In this document: positions 8,046-16,571 of the stretch, piece after piece
Layout: the number at the start of each line of letters is the position of its first letter
How positions within the stretch are numbered: position 1 is the first letter of the stretch
Origin: Bacteroides sp.
GTDB lineage: Bacteria > Bacteroidota > Bacteroidia > Bacteroidales > Muribaculaceae
Direction: 5' to 3'
DNA: 41,018 bases
Assembly: GCA_014801865.1 (NCBI GenBank)
Contig: JAAVDH010000031.1
Span: 1 to 41,018 of the forward strand
Program-made: the position numbers and the translations under genes
Notes under the pieces: generated by a model
What the model saw: only the letters and a program-made list of their open reading frames with translations
Told to the model about the DNA's origin: nothing
Databases searched by the model: none

Positions 8046-9119
8046 TTAGAGGAGCGTGGATTGGAGGTGGCGGGTGAGGGGAGTGAGGATGTATCGGGTG
8101 GTGAGATGGCTCAGTAGGAATAGGATTGGGATGGCGATGAGGAATTCGTAGAGGGGAGTGATGTGGAGCTCGAAGCGGTTGAATAGAAGTCGGGTGAAAC
8201 TCAGGTAGGGGAGATGGAGGAGGAAGAAGGGATAGGATAGATTGCCGGCTTTTATGAATAGGGGAGAGTGGAGGAAGCGGGTGATGGAGGTAGGGATGTT
8301 ATCGGTGAGGGTGAGAGCCAGGATGAGGCATGAGGTAGGGAGCCACCAGTAGGAGGCGAGGGTGATACGCTTGGTGACAAAGGGAAATAGCAGCATCAGT
8401 GCTACGCTTAAGGCAATGGAAAGGATGATTAGAAGATTGGCTCGAAGTGGTGAGGCCGTGAGCCGCTCCGTAGGGGGATGAGAGTCGGTGTTTGATGGAG
8501 TGCCTTTGTCGGGATGGAGTATGGGCAGGGTGGCAAGATAAATTCCCAGCAGGAAGGGAATGAACTGCATGGGAGGGATTATATAGATGGCGTAGGTGAT
8601 GGAGGAGTAGGGGACTACCGCGATTATCGTGAAGTAGAGGAGGAGTAGAGATGTGGCAATGATGTGGAACATCCTGCGGCGGAAGAGAATGAGTCGGAGG
8701 GCAGGGAGGAAGAGGAGGTAACAGAACATTATGTCGCTGACAAACCATCCTATGGCATTGCCTGAGAAGTAAATGGTCATGTCGGGTATCCAGCTCTGTA
8801 TCATCAGAATGTCAGGCAGGATGGCACTGACACCGCCATAGTGGCCGGGGAGTAGCCATGCGAGAGCCATGGTTAAGATGTAGAGCGGGTAGATCTTAAG
8901 CAGTCTGTGGCTAAAGAAGGGGAAGAAAGGCAGCGGGCGGCCTTGGCGCACTCGGTCGTGGTAGGCGAGTGTAAGTACGAATCCACTCAGAACGAAGAAT
9001 AGCGCTACGGCAAAGTCTCCGAATGACTTCGTCATGACTGAGCTAAACCCCATGTGGTGGGCCAGTATCATTACGGCTGCGGCTCCGCGCAGAGATTGTA
9101 GGTTTCTGATCAGTCGCAT
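8046..9119 (-). CDS. Acyltransferase 3 family membrane protein (OafA/YrhL-like)
   Basis: This is a 357-residue integral membrane O-acyltransferase. The N-terminus has the family signature LRGAAAVMILAHH, whose histidine is expected to be catalytic, followed by ALFFVLSGFVL and an FFSHRLLKIYPLY segment. About ten hydrophobic helices follow to the C-terminus. Family members transfer acetyl or other acyl groups to surface polysaccharide, LPS or other sugars; the acceptor here is unknown. The coding sequence is very rich in leucine, proline and histidine, leaving the plus strand strongly purine-rich (about 7985-8330). A promoter lies in the gap before it, so it need not share a transcript with the sigma-factor pair upstream. 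Confidence 0.88.
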   Translation of the reverse strand: MRLIRNLQSLRGAAAVMILAHHMGFSSVMTKSFGDFAVALFFVLSGFVLTLAYHDRVRQGRPLPFFPFFSHRLLKIYPLYILTMALAWLLPGHYGGVSAILPDILMIQSWIPDMTIYFSGNAIGWFVSDIMFCYLLFLPALRLILFRRRMFHIIATSLLLLYFTIIAVVPYSSITYAIYIIPPMQFIPFLLGIYLATLPILHPDKGTPSNTDSHPPTERLTASPLRANLLIILSIALSVALMLLFPFVTKRITLASYWWLPTSCLILALTLTDNIPTSITRFLHSPLFIKAGNLSYPFFLLHLPYLSFTRLLFNRFELHITPLYEFLIAIPILFLLSHLTTRYILTPLTRHLQSTLL

Positions 9120-9173
9120 CGCGGATTATTAGGCCGGAGTAGTGTTAGGGGTTGAAATTCAGTTTGTTGGATA

Positions 9174-9205
9174 CAAAGGTAATGGATTTTTGCCGTTTTT
9201 CCAAG
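9174..9205 (-). promoter_or_regulatory. Promoter for the acyltransferase gene
   Basis: Reading the minus strand, CTTG (9202-9205), a 20-base spacer and TACCTTTG (9174-9181) precede the start codon by about 55 bases. Confidence 0.6.
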
Positions 9206-9233
9206 ATTTAGGGCCACTTGGAGGGGCCGTGGC

Positions 9234-9860
9234 TTAGGGCTCGGACGGGATGTCGGTGGAGTTGAGCAGCAGGTTTATATCATTGACGGAGCGGGTGAGT
9301 GATCGTTGTTGGCGAAAGAAGATGATAGAGCCTCCGATAGCGCCGGCTACGGCACCGATGATAATGCCGACTATGGGGAAGTCGCTGCCGCTACCGTGAA
9401 TCTCGACGATATACCAGATGACCCATGCTATGACTATGGGTATACTGACGGCGAGTTGTATGAGACGTCGGCGTTTTTGGCGCTCGATGCTGCGCATGAT
9501 GGTGATGAGCGAAGATGACAGAGGATCATTGTGGCTATTTATCAGATAGTCAAAGAGAGTGCTGAAGAAAACCATAGCTACCGTTGCGCCGTAGAACCAC
9601 CAGCTGAGTCCGAAGAAATGACAGACGAACAGGAAACAAAGGGCTATGAAAGGCAGTAGGACAAAGGCTTCTATCTTGACGAACATCATAATACCAGAGA
9701 AGCGTTGGTTGATGACGTTGAGCAACATTCGTTCGCTGATTATCTTCTGACTTTCGAGACGTGTCTTGAATTCGGCCATCTGTCTGCGCAGTTCGTCAAG
9801 TTCGGGGATGTCTGAGGTATGAGCGTTTATTGGGGGTATGGAAGGTGTTGCAGGATTCAT
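9234..9860 (-). CDS. Four-helix membrane protein next to an ECF sigma factor
   Basis: This encodes 208 residues. The first 60 are polar and probably cytoplasmic, with a coiled-coil-prone helix (ELDELRRQMAEFKTRLE). Four hydrophobic segments follow (about residues 63-85, 88-110, 132-155 and 165-185), ending in a short polar tail. The gene starts 46 bases after the sigma-factor stop codon on the same strand and is probably co-transcribed with it. Genes in this position often encode anti-sigma or sensor proteins, so a regulatory role is inferred from context only. I do not recognise a named domain. Confidence 0.7.
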   Translation of the reverse strand: MNPATPSIPPINAHTSDIPELDELRRQMAEFKTRLESQKIISERMLLNVINQRFSGIMMFVKIEAFVLLPFIALCFLFVCHFFGLSWWFYGATVAMVFFSTLFDYLINSHNDPLSSSLITIMRSIERQKRRRLIQLAVSIPIVIAWVIWYIVEIHGSGSDFPIVGIIIGAVAGAIGGSIIFFRQQRSLTRSVNDINLLLNSTDIPSEP

Positions 9861-9906
9861 GTGCAGGAGTTTTGATAGAGTGGTGGGGGATTGTAGGTGA
9901 GATGAG

Positions 9907-10389
9907 TTAACGGCCTAAGGATTTGAGCTTCTCGCGTATACGTACAAGACGCACTCCTACGGCTTTGGAGGATATGCCTACGATGGCTCCGATGTCATCG
10001 TAGCTCATGTCTTCGAGCCAAAGGAGCACGATGGCTCGGTCGAAAGGCTCGAGTTGGCCGATACGCTCATGAAGCAGGCGTGACTGTGCTCCCATGTCGG
10101 TGTGCCCGTCAAGGAGCGACGGGTCAATCTCTACTTCTTCGTGCATTTTGCGGCGCCGCTTTTTCTTGCGGTCGAAGGTGAGGCAGGTGTTGAGGCTCAC
10201 ACGATAGACCCAAGTGTTGGGTGAGCTGTCGCCACGGAAGGTCTCGAACCCGCGCCAGAGATTGACCAACACCTCTTGGAACAGGTCGCTCGCTTCGTCG
10301 ATGGAGTCGGCAAACATGTAGCATACCGAATAGATGGCGGCACGCTGTTTACGGACTAACGTGGTGAATTCTTGTTCGTTTTGTTTCAT
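9907..10389 (-). CDS. ECF-type RNA polymerase sigma factor
   Basis: This 160-residue protein has the two-domain layout of extracytoplasmic-function sigma factors. Region 2 is at about residues 10-75 (EFTTLVRKQRAAIYSVCY, DLFQEVLVNLWRGFETFRG, NTWVYRVSLNTCL) and region 4 at about 105-158 (PFDRAIVLLWLEDMSYDDIGAIVG, AVGVRLVRIREKLKSL). A basic linker (KKKRRRK) joins them. The region-4 helix-turn-helix for -35 binding is intact. The membrane protein directly downstream is the likely partner controlling its activity. The regulon and the inducing signal cannot be read from this window. Confidence 0.92.
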   Translation of the reverse strand: MKQNEQEFTTLVRKQRAAIYSVCYMFADSIDEASDLFQEVLVNLWRGFETFRGDSSPNTWVYRVSLNTCLTFDRKKKRRRKMHEEVEIDPSLLDGHTDMGAQSRLLHERIGQLEPFDRAIVLLWLEDMSYDDIGAIVGISSKAVGVRLVRIREKLKSLGR

Positions 10390-10406
10390 GTCTGCTAATT
10401 AGACCT

Positions 10407-10438
10407 CAAAGTAACGAAAAAGCTACGGTATGGTCAAT
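10407..10438 (-). promoter_or_regulatory. Promoter for the sigma-factor operon
   Basis: On the minus strand, ATTG (10435-10438), 20 bases and TTACTTTG (10407-10414) sit about 18 bases before the start codon. The -7 box deviates from TAnnTTTG at one position. Confidence 0.45.
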
Positions 10439-10471
10439 GTTTTTTTTCGACAGGGTTAGAGGATGAGATGG

Positions 10472-10501
10472 GTTGAAATTGGATGAAGTTACGTATCTTT
10501 G
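10472..10501 (+). promoter_or_regulatory. Promoter deciding the start of the acetyltransferase gene
   Basis: GTTG (10472-10475), an 18-base spacer and TATCTTTG (10494-10501) predict transcription from about 10508. This excludes an in-frame ATG at 10499 and supports the start at 10556. Confidence 0.6.
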
Positions 10502-10555
10502 TGGCAGATAAGTAATTTTGTAGACTTACTTACAATAAATCAGTATATTAATCAC

Positions 10556-11122
10556 ATGGAATCTCCTGAAGAAATATGGCGCAAGATGGTGGAGGGCGAA
10601 GAGTATCAGGCTCTGCATCCCCATCTGATAGAACGTCTTGGTAAAACCCGTGAGAAGATATGGGAGTATAATAATTTGCATCCTTCGTGTGGTGCTGAAC
10701 GTGAGGCCATGCTGCGCGGCCTGTTAGGAAGCGTTGGTGAGCGGATACAGATTAATCAGCCCTTCCGCTGCGACTTCGGAAGCAATATTAGCGTGGGAGA
10801 TGACTTCTTCGCCAACTTTAATCTGACGATACTTGACGAGGCTAAAGTGACGTTTGGCGACCATGTGTTTATAGGGCCTAATGTAAGTATCTATACGGCC
10901 TGCCATCCTCTGGAGTCTGACAGGAGAAATACATGTATAGAGTGGGCGAAACCTGTTACCGTCGGCAGTAACGTGTGGATTGGTGGCAGTGTCACGATAC
11001 TCCCCGGAGTGATGATAGGGGATAATTGTGTGATAGGAGCCGGAAGCGTAGTGAGCCGTTCCATACCGTCAGGATCTGTTGCCGTAGGCAATCCTGCAAG
11101 GGTAATAAAGAGGGTAGAGTAA
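10556..11122 (+). CDS. Hexapeptide-repeat sugar O-acetyltransferase (Maa/LacA family)
   Basis: This encodes a 188-residue cytoplasmic acetyltransferase of the left-handed beta-helix class. The N-terminal helical part (EIWRKMVEGEEYQALHPHLIERL) is the maltose-acetyltransferase-type cap. The hexapeptide repeats run from about residue 75 to 180, with the catalytic His117 in TACHPL and the C-terminal GNPARVI loop. It transfers acetyl from acetyl-CoA to a sugar such as maltose, galactoside or a surface-sugar precursor; the acceptor is unknown. The start was chosen because the upstream in-frame ATG overlaps the promoter. A strong terminator follows. Confidence 0.9.
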   Translation: MESPEEIWRKMVEGEEYQALHPHLIERLGKTREKIWEYNNLHPSCGAEREAMLRGLLGSVGERIQINQPFRCDFGSNISVGDDFFANFNLTILDEAKVTFGDHVFIGPNVSIYTACHPLESDRRNTCIEWAKPVTVGSNVWIGGSVTILPGVMIGDNCVIGAGSVVSRSIPSGSVAVGNPARVIKRVE

Positions 11123-11157
11123 AGATTCCCAAGGTATTATCGTTATTTAAGACGTAT

Positions 11158-11203
11158 AAGTTAGGCCGTGCTTCATCATTCAGATGGCACGGCCTAACTT
11201 TAT
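11158..11203 (+). terminator. Bidirectional terminator between acetyltransferase and CapD-like gene
   Basis: A perfect 14-bp stem (11158-11171 with 11187-11200) with a 15-base loop separates two convergent genes. The stem core GGCCGTGC recurs in the terminators at 22552 and 23073. Confidence 0.8.
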
Positions 11204-11226
11204 ATGTATATGGTTTTGGAGAGGAG

Positions 11227-13182
11227 TTAGTGAGCTGATTCATCAGCAGCATCGTGCTGGTCGTAGATTTCAAACTCAGAGTTCTTGGATTTGAATTCAG
11301 GCACGGTAACCTTCATGAGTTTCACCATTTCGGGAATCTCGACTCTTACGGCAAAATCTCGGAGTCGCTCGGCTACTTCGCGAGCGCCGGAGTAGTCGTA
11401 GGTACGTACCTTGGCTACGAATATGCGTTCGTGCTGGGTGGGCAAGGTGTTTTCCTTGGTGGCAAGCACCTCTTCATAGAGCTTTTCGCCGGGACGCAGA
11501 CCGGTGTATTCAATCTTGATATCGCGGCCAACTTCGAGTCCTGCAAGATTGACCATTCGCTCTGCAAGGGTGGAGATTTTTACGGATTCGCCCATGTCGA
11601 ACACGAATATCTGTGTGCCGGTGGCGAATGTTGCTGCCTCCATCACCAGGCGGCAAGCTTCGGGGATGGTCATGAAGAAACGGCGTATTTCGGGGTGAGT
11701 CACTGTGATGGGACCGCCATGCTCAATCTGCTCTCTGAAGCGGGGTATTACAGAGCCATTGGAGCCGAGCACGTTGCCGAATCGCGTAGTGACGAATTTG
11801 GTTCGGCCCTTTATGTCTCCACGCTCTATGGCGAGTCCGAGGCTCTGTACGTAGATTTCGGCCAGTCGCTTGGTGCATCCCATAATGTTGGTGGGGTTAA
11901 CGGCCTTGTCGGTTGATACCATCACCATCTTCTCGACGTCGTACTCTACGCACTTGTCAGCTACCTGACGTGAGCCTACGACGTTGACGTGGACAGCTTC
12001 GCAGGGGTTTTCCTCCATAAGAGGCACATGCTTATATGCGGCAGCCTGGAATACGATCTGGGGATGATGTTTGCGGAACACGAAGTCAAGACGCGCCTTT
12101 TCGCGTACGTCGCCAATGACGGGTACGAAGTTAAGCTCAGGATATTTGTCCTCAAGTTCGAGACGTATGTTGTGGAGGGGAGTCTCGGCGTTGTCAAACA
12201 GTATGAGTTTCTTTACACCGAATGTGGCAAGCTGGCGGCAGAGTTCGCTGCCTATGGAGCCGGCAGCCCCGGTCACCATCACAACTTTGTCCTTGAAGTT
12301 GGCTATAATCTCGTCCATCGATATCTTGATTTCGGGACGTCCGAGTAGGTCTTCAATCTTGATATTGCGCACGTAATTACCGGGAGTTGAGCCGGGAGTA
12401 ACTTCATCGATTGATGGGGTGATGAAGGTCTTTATGCCTGCATCATGGCAGAAGCTTATGAGTCTGGACTGTTCTGCGCGGGCATCGGTGACAGTGCTGA
12501 ACAGCACTCCGTTGAGCGAACACTTCTTGGCGAGGAGTGATAAATTATCAACGTTCTCGAAGTAATACACAGGAAGTCCGAGAAGCTGGTGGCCGTGGTA
12601 TGTTTTGCCATAGGTAAGGAAGCCAACAACATCATAGTGACGGGAGTTGCGGAGACGGGTAACTACGGAGGCAGATTTATCACCGATGCCATATACAAGT
12701 ACACGTCGCATATTGCGGTTGGATGTTATGCGACCTCCTAAAAGATCGTAGATTATCATCATGGCCACACGTACCATTATTAAGATGGTGAGTGTGAAAA
12801 GGAAGTCTATGATAATCATGCCATACAGAAATCTGGAAGAGTAGCTGAGTGTGGAAAACAAAATCATACTCATCCACAGTAGGAATTCTTTGCCTAAAGT
12901 AGCCAAAGCGATGCTACCCATTTCACGAAGGGTAGAGTAGCGTATTATGGCACGATATGGTTTGAAGTACAAAAACGAAATGCACGAAGCCACGACTGAG
13001 CCAATCAGCCATGCTAGCATGTTTTCTGTACTTAGAATGAAAGTACGTATAATTATGTAAATCAGAGAGAATACACCTAAAGATGCCAGTAGCGATGCGA
13101 AGAGGTCAATCGCAAGTACTATATGTGAGCGCATATAGGTGTTTGTACGAAGTTTTTCCGTTAGATCTTTGATGCTGGTCAT
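11227..13182 (-). CDS. Membrane-anchored nucleotide-sugar 4,6-dehydratase (CapD/WbpM/PglF type)
   Basis: This 651-residue protein starts with four transmembrane helices (about residues 20-135). A nucleotide-binding domain follows (VLVYGIGDK near 160), then a C-terminal short-chain dehydrogenase domain with GAAGSIG at 305-311 binding NAD(P). The usual catalytic Tyr-x-x-x-Lys is Met434-x-x-x-Lys438, the arrangement known for the WbpM/PglF/CapD subfamily, so it does not imply loss of function. These enzymes make UDP-4-keto-6-deoxy sugars for capsule, O-antigen or glycoprotein glycans. The gene lies outside any visible polysaccharide cluster, which suggests a general role in supplying a modified sugar. 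Confidence 0.93.
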   Translation of the reverse strand: MTSIKDLTEKLRTNTYMRSHIVLAIDLFASLLASLGVFSLIYIIIRTFILSTENMLAWLIGSVVASCISFLYFKPYRAIIRYSTLREMGSIALATLGKEFLLWMSMILFSTLSYSSRFLYGMIIIDFLFTLTILIMVRVAMMIIYDLLGGRITSNRNMRRVLVYGIGDKSASVVTRLRNSRHYDVVGFLTYGKTYHGHQLLGLPVYYFENVDNLSLLAKKCSLNGVLFSTVTDARAEQSRLISFCHDAGIKTFITPSIDEVTPGSTPGNYVRNIKIEDLLGRPEIKISMDEIIANFKDKVVMVTGAAGSIGSELCRQLATFGVKKLILFDNAETPLHNIRLELEDKYPELNFVPVIGDVREKARLDFVFRKHHPQIVFQAAAYKHVPLMEENPCEAVHVNVVGSRQVADKCVEYDVEKMVMVSTDKAVNPTNIMGCTKRLAEIYVQSLGLAIERGDIKGRTKFVTTRFGNVLGSNGSVIPRFREQIEHGGPITVTHPEIRRFFMTIPEACRLVMEAATFATGTQIFVFDMGESVKISTLAERMVNLAGLEVGRDIKIEYTGLRPGEKLYEEVLATKENTLPTQHERIFVAKVRTYDYSGAREVAERLRDFAVRVEIPEMVKLMKVTVPEFKSKNSEFEIYDQHDAADESAH

Positions 13183-13393
13183 GATCCGTCTGTTAAGTGA
13201 GGATTGTTATGTGATGGGTTATAGTTGTGAATAAGAGTCGGTTTGAGAACCGGTATGTGTTGATACTCTCTTAAGAAACTGTTAATATCTCTTTGAGGGA
13301 AAGTACATTGGGTGGAGAACTGACTTTTTAGAGTCATTGTAAAGTGACTCATTATGGCAGAAGTCAAGAGAATGTCCCTTCCTAAAATTATCG

Positions 13394-13425
13394 CAAAATT
13401 AGTAAAAATGAATTAATTAAGCAAG
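13394..13425 (-). promoter_or_regulatory. Promoter for the CapD-like gene
   Basis: On the minus strand, CTTG (13422-13425), 20 bases and TAATTTTG (13394-13401) predict a leader of about 200 bases. The leader contains a small hairpin (GAGTCA...TGACTC, around 13331-13350) and is otherwise featureless. Confidence 0.45.
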
Positions 13426-13492
13426 GTCGACGGTGGAAAATTGTATTAAGAAGATGTTACAGATTAAGCGTAAATTCCGGGTGTCGGATCTG

Positions 13493-13549
13493 AAATAAAA
13501 TCTCCGACAGGCTGTGCCGATATGGATAGCGACGCGGCCTGTCGGAGAT
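13493..13549 (-). terminator. Terminator of the PCMD-domain gene
   Basis: A perfect 13-bp stem (13500-13512 with 13537-13549) is followed, in the minus direction, by a T-rich tail (13493-13499). It lies just downstream of the gene ending at 13582. Confidence 0.75.
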
Positions 13550-13581
13550 ATGGGACTATAGGTGTATACCGTGAAGCAAGT

Positions 13582-15219
13582 TTACTTCACAATGATTTTC
13601 TGGGTCTTTGAGCCGGTACGGACGATTACGATAGTTCCGGGGGTAAGGTTGGAGTTGTTGAGACGCATACCGCTGATGCTGTAGTATTCGGCGGTCTGGT
13701 TGTCGTCTGCTGTGATGACGCAGGCACCGGCCTTGTTGCTGGTAGAGAATGTTACATCAATGGGTATTTCCATCCACAGAACCTGGATATTCATGAGCAC
13801 ATTGCCTTCTGCATCGATTGTGCCGTCAAGAGTGACGTCTGCTACGATTTCACCGCCAAGGAGCTGCATATCCTTAACAGAACCGGTGTAACGAGTGGCG
13901 TTGTCCGCTTTCTCAATCTTAACATCAGGCACTACGATATCGCCCAGAGGCACGGGATCGCCACCGTCAAGTGCGAGAGAGAAGTTGGGGAGAGTCACAG
14001 TGCAGCGGTCGTCGCTATTGGGCGTTACGGTGATGGTTGCTTCCTGATCGTCAGCAAGTGTTTCACCGGCCATAACAATGGTGAGGTAACCGGCGTAGTC
14101 GGTACCCTTGACCTCGGGTGCGGCGAAGTGGAATATATAGGTGTGAGAGGTGCGTCCGTCGAGGTCTTCACCGATGTTGGTGACTACGGCAGTAGCATCG
14201 ATGCCACCGTCGGCACGGGTAGTGGTGGTGAGGTTGGCGGGAGTGAGTTTGGTGGCTGAGCGGCCTAAGGTAGTCAGTGAAGTGAGCGCTTCAAATTCGT
14301 AGGGGATGGCTACTTCGGCAACACCTTCGTTGCTCATGGGAGCGTTGATGTCGTCAAGCTTGATTGTCTCGCCGTCGCAGGTGATTTCTGACAGACGTGA
14401 ATAATATACGAAGCGGACATCGTCGGTAAGGAGGGTTGTGTTCTCCTTAAGGGCGCCGCGATCCCAGAATTCGCCTGACGATACTACTACATTGGCCTTT
14501 TCGGGAGATGCATCGGTGATGTAGTCAAGTTCGGCAACCAGGGTTTTCCATTCGCCATTGGTGGTGGTGAATGTGAAATCGGTCTGAGCTACAAGTGTGC
14601 CTTTTGCGGAGACAATTGATTCATCGGCTTTGCCCATTACGGCTGCTGTAACATCCTGGCGGGTTTGTGTGGGAGCTCCCTTAATACCTACGAGCGATTC
14701 GTATGTGCCCTTCCAAAGATAAGCTATGAGGTGGGAGTTTTCGCCGGTTTCGTCTGTACGCTTGCAGTTGGCTGCGATAGCGTCGGGGGTAGAGGTGAAA
14801 TCTATGCCGCCATATACGCCACCGTCACAGTTGGAGATAGTTGATTCGGCATAAACCCAGGGGGTACCTAAAGTGATGAAGCCGGGAGCAACAGATCCGA
14901 TGCCCATGACACCGACGAACTTATTCTGGAGCTGAACCGCGGCGTTGCCGTTCTCTTCAACGCGTGATACGAGTTCTTCCTTTTTCTCCAGGATCACTTT
15001 CTGGTTGACGCTTGAACCGTTCCATCCTTCGGGTTCTACGCCGGGGCGCTGGCGCATTTCGCCGGCCGCAGGAGAGGTTGTGCCGCCTTTGCCGAAGCCC
15101 TCGGAAGAGCCACAGGCAGTTTTCCAGTCGTTAAAGCCAACATTGGGGAGTTGTTGTGCGCCGGCACTTATAGCCGTGGCGGCCATAAGGCATAGAGCAG
15201 ATGAGTAGAGTTTTCTCAT
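13582..15219 (-). CDS. Secreted PCMD / calycin-like domain protein with a sorting tail
   Basis: The start at 15219 gives a clean signal peptide (MRKLYSSALCLMAATAISAGA) and a 545-residue protein; the in-frame extension to 15282 is unlikely. The first half (FNDW near residue 28, a GWNG segment, then an immunoglobulin-like beta region) resembles the putative carbohydrate metabolism domain of Bacteroidota surface proteins. The segment around residues 440-510 resembles the calycin-like lipid-binding barrel domain. The end (YYSISGMRL...GTIVIVRTGSKTQKIIVK) looks like a type IX secretion sorting tail. Function is unknown; a surface binding role is likely. It forms a single-gene unit with its own promoter and terminator. 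Confidence 0.75.
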   Translation of the reverse strand: MRKLYSSALCLMAATAISAGAQQLPNVGFNDWKTACGSSEGFGKGGTTSPAAGEMRQRPGVEPEGWNGSSVNQKVILEKKEELVSRVEENGNAAVQLQNKFVGVMGIGSVAPGFITLGTPWVYAESTISNCDGGVYGGIDFTSTPDAIAANCKRTDETGENSHLIAYLWKGTYESLVGIKGAPTQTRQDVTAAVMGKADESIVSAKGTLVAQTDFTFTTTNGEWKTLVAELDYITDASPEKANVVVSSGEFWDRGALKENTTLLTDDVRFVYYSRLSEITCDGETIKLDDINAPMSNEGVAEVAIPYEFEALTSLTTLGRSATKLTPANLTTTTRADGGIDATAVVTNIGEDLDGRTSHTYIFHFAAPEVKGTDYAGYLTIVMAGETLADDQEATITVTPNSDDRCTVTLPNFSLALDGGDPVPLGDIVVPDVKIEKADNATRYTGSVKDMQLLGGEIVADVTLDGTIDAEGNVLMNIQVLWMEIPIDVTFSTSNKAGACVITADDNQTAEYYSISGMRLNNSNLTPGTIVIVRTGSKTQKIIVK

Positions 15220-15328
15220 AATACAAATATTTGAGATAGTTGATAATGTCGTTGTATATCGTAGTGATTCGTATATAGGCATTTATTATGTGCAGGGTTG
15301 TGTGCACATTGATTCATGTACAGAGTGG

Positions 15329-15336
15329 CAAAGTTA
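15329..15336 (-). promoter_or_regulatory. -7 element for the PCMD-domain gene
   Basis: TAACTTTG on the minus strand, with a TTG about 22 bases upstream (15359-15361). The leader of about 100 bases contains a 7-bp hairpin (15288-15309). Confidence 0.5.
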
Positions 15337-15551
15337 GCTCTTTTTTCTAAGAATAGGTCAATGTAAGGTGAGTAATCTGCCTTAATGACCAACAGATAAG
15401 CTGTTTTGACTATATAAAAATCGAGGATATAAGGGCGCGAAGGTTTATGTGCTATAGTGCTGAGGACTGATGGATTATTGGTGTCAAGATCAGGCGGACC
15501 GGATGAATAAGTGGAAGTGTTGAAAAAAATGTATTCTAAGGCGGGCAATGG

Positions 15552-15583
15552 ATTGGTAGTTAGCGAAAAAATGTGTAACTTTG
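15552..15583 (+). promoter_or_regulatory. Promoter of the rplM-rpsI-rpsB-tsf operon
   Basis: ATTG (15552-15555), a 20-base spacer and TAACTTTG (15576-15583) sit about 113 bases before the rplM start. This is a near-ideal Bacteroidota promoter. Confidence 0.7.
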
Positions 15584-15695
15584 CGGTCCGATTATGTCCA
15601 ATTAATAAACCATGCCCGAGCGGTTGTGAAGCTTTTGGCCGAGCGACATGATGCGGTAAGGGCGTACTATTTAACTATTAATTAAACATTTAAAC
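15584..15695 (+). promoter_or_regulatory. rplM 5' leader, candidate L13 autoregulatory RNA
   Basis: The leader of about 105 bases has a GC-rich middle that can fold (CGGTT near 15619 with GGCCG near 15636; CCGAGCG repeated), followed by an AT-rich stretch before the GTG start. Ribosomal-protein leaders for L13 are known in bacteria. Assigning this as one is inference from position and length only. Confidence 0.35.
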
Positions 15696-16175
15696 GTGGA
15701 TACTTTAAGTTATCGTACCGTTACTCCCAATGCCCAGCAGGTAGAGCACGACTGGGTAGTTGTGGATGCAACAGATCAGGTTCTTGGCCGCCTTTGCGCA
15801 AAAGTTGCCAAAATTCTTCGTGGCAAATACAAGCCCAGCTACAGCCCCAACGTGGAATGTGGTGACAATGTGATCATCATCAATGCCGACAAGGTGCGTC
15901 TCACCGGCAAGAAGATGACCGACCGTGAATATCTGTCATACACCGGCTACCCCGGCGGACAGCGCGTTGCCACTCCTGAAGTGCTGATGAAGAAAGCTCA
16001 GAACAAGCATCTCAAGCCCGGTTACAACCCTCTGTTTATCAAGGTTATGAAGGGTATGCTTCCCAAGAATCGTCTTGGTCGCAAGCTCATTGAGAACATG
16101 CACGTGTATCTCGGTGCCGAGCATCCCCATGAAGCTCAGAATCCCAAAGTTATTGACATCAACAAACTCAAATAA
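15696..16175 (+). CDS. rplM: 50S ribosomal protein L13 (uL13)
   Basis: This 159-residue protein carries the L13 signatures VVDATDQVLGRLCAKVAKILRGKYKP, GDNVIIINADKVRLTGKK and MKGMLPKNRLGRK. It is an early-assembling protein of the large subunit. The start codon is GTG: MDTLSY is the usual Bacteroidales N-terminus and no in-frame ATG fits. It opens the operon with rpsI, which begins 9 bases after its stop codon. Confidence 0.98.
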   Translation: MDTLSYRTVTPNAQQVEHDWVVVDATDQVLGRLCAKVAKILRGKYKPSYSPNVECGDNVIIINADKVRLTGKKMTDREYLSYTGYPGGQRVATPEVLMKKAQNKHLKPGYNPLFIKVMKGMLPKNRLGRKLIENMHVYLGAEHPHEAQNPKVIDINKLK

Positions 16176-16184
16176 GCTGAAAGT

Positions 16185-16571
16185 ATGGAAATAGTAAATG
16201 CAGTAGGCCGACGCAAAGCAGCCGTAGCCCGCGTATTCCTCACAGAAGGCAATGGTGAGATCACTATCAACAAGCGCGCCCTCGAAGTATACTTCCCCTC
16301 ATCTATACTTCAGTATATCGTTAAGCAGCCCCTGTCACTTCTCGACGTGGCTGAAAAGTACAACATCAAGGTAAATCTTGACGGCGGCGGTTACAAAGGT
16401 CAGGCCGAGGCTCTTCGTCTCGCTATCGCCCGCGCTCTCGTGAAGATCAATCCCGAAGACAAGCCCGCTCTTCGTGCTGCCGGCTTCATGACCCGTGACC
16501 CCCGTTCAGTTGAACGTAAGAAGCCCGGTCGTCCCAAGGCACGTAAGCGCTTCCAGTTCTCAAAGCGTTAA
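16185..16571 (+). CDS. rpsI: 30S ribosomal protein S9 (uS9)
   Basis: This 128-residue protein has the S9 hallmarks NAVGRRKAAVARV at the N-terminus, GGGYKGQAEALRLAIARAL in the centre, and the basic tail ending FQFSKR that reaches the ribosomal P site. It follows rplM closely, the pairing found in most bacteria. A 174-base gap with folded-looking sequence separates it from rpsB. Confidence 0.98.
   Translation: MEIVNAVGRRKAAVARVFLTEGNGEITINKRALEVYFPSSILQYIVKQPLSLLDVAEKYNIKVNLDGGGYKGQAEALRLAIARALVKINPEDKPALRAAGFMTRDPRSVERKKPGRPKARKRFQFSKR

Noticed and set aside
11871..12268. Loss of catalytic tyrosine in the CapD-like enzyme as inactivation
   Set aside because: Methionine at this position is the normal state in the membrane-anchored WbpM/PglF/CapD subfamily.
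11254..12376. Long plus-strand reading frames opposite the CapD-like gene
   Set aside because: They are antisense shadows; the minus-strand frame encodes a complete, recognisable dehydratase.
13179..13367. 62-residue minus-strand frame upstream of the CapD-like gene
   Set aside because: Low-complexity composition, overlaps the next start codon and lies in the predicted leader; no sign of a real protein.
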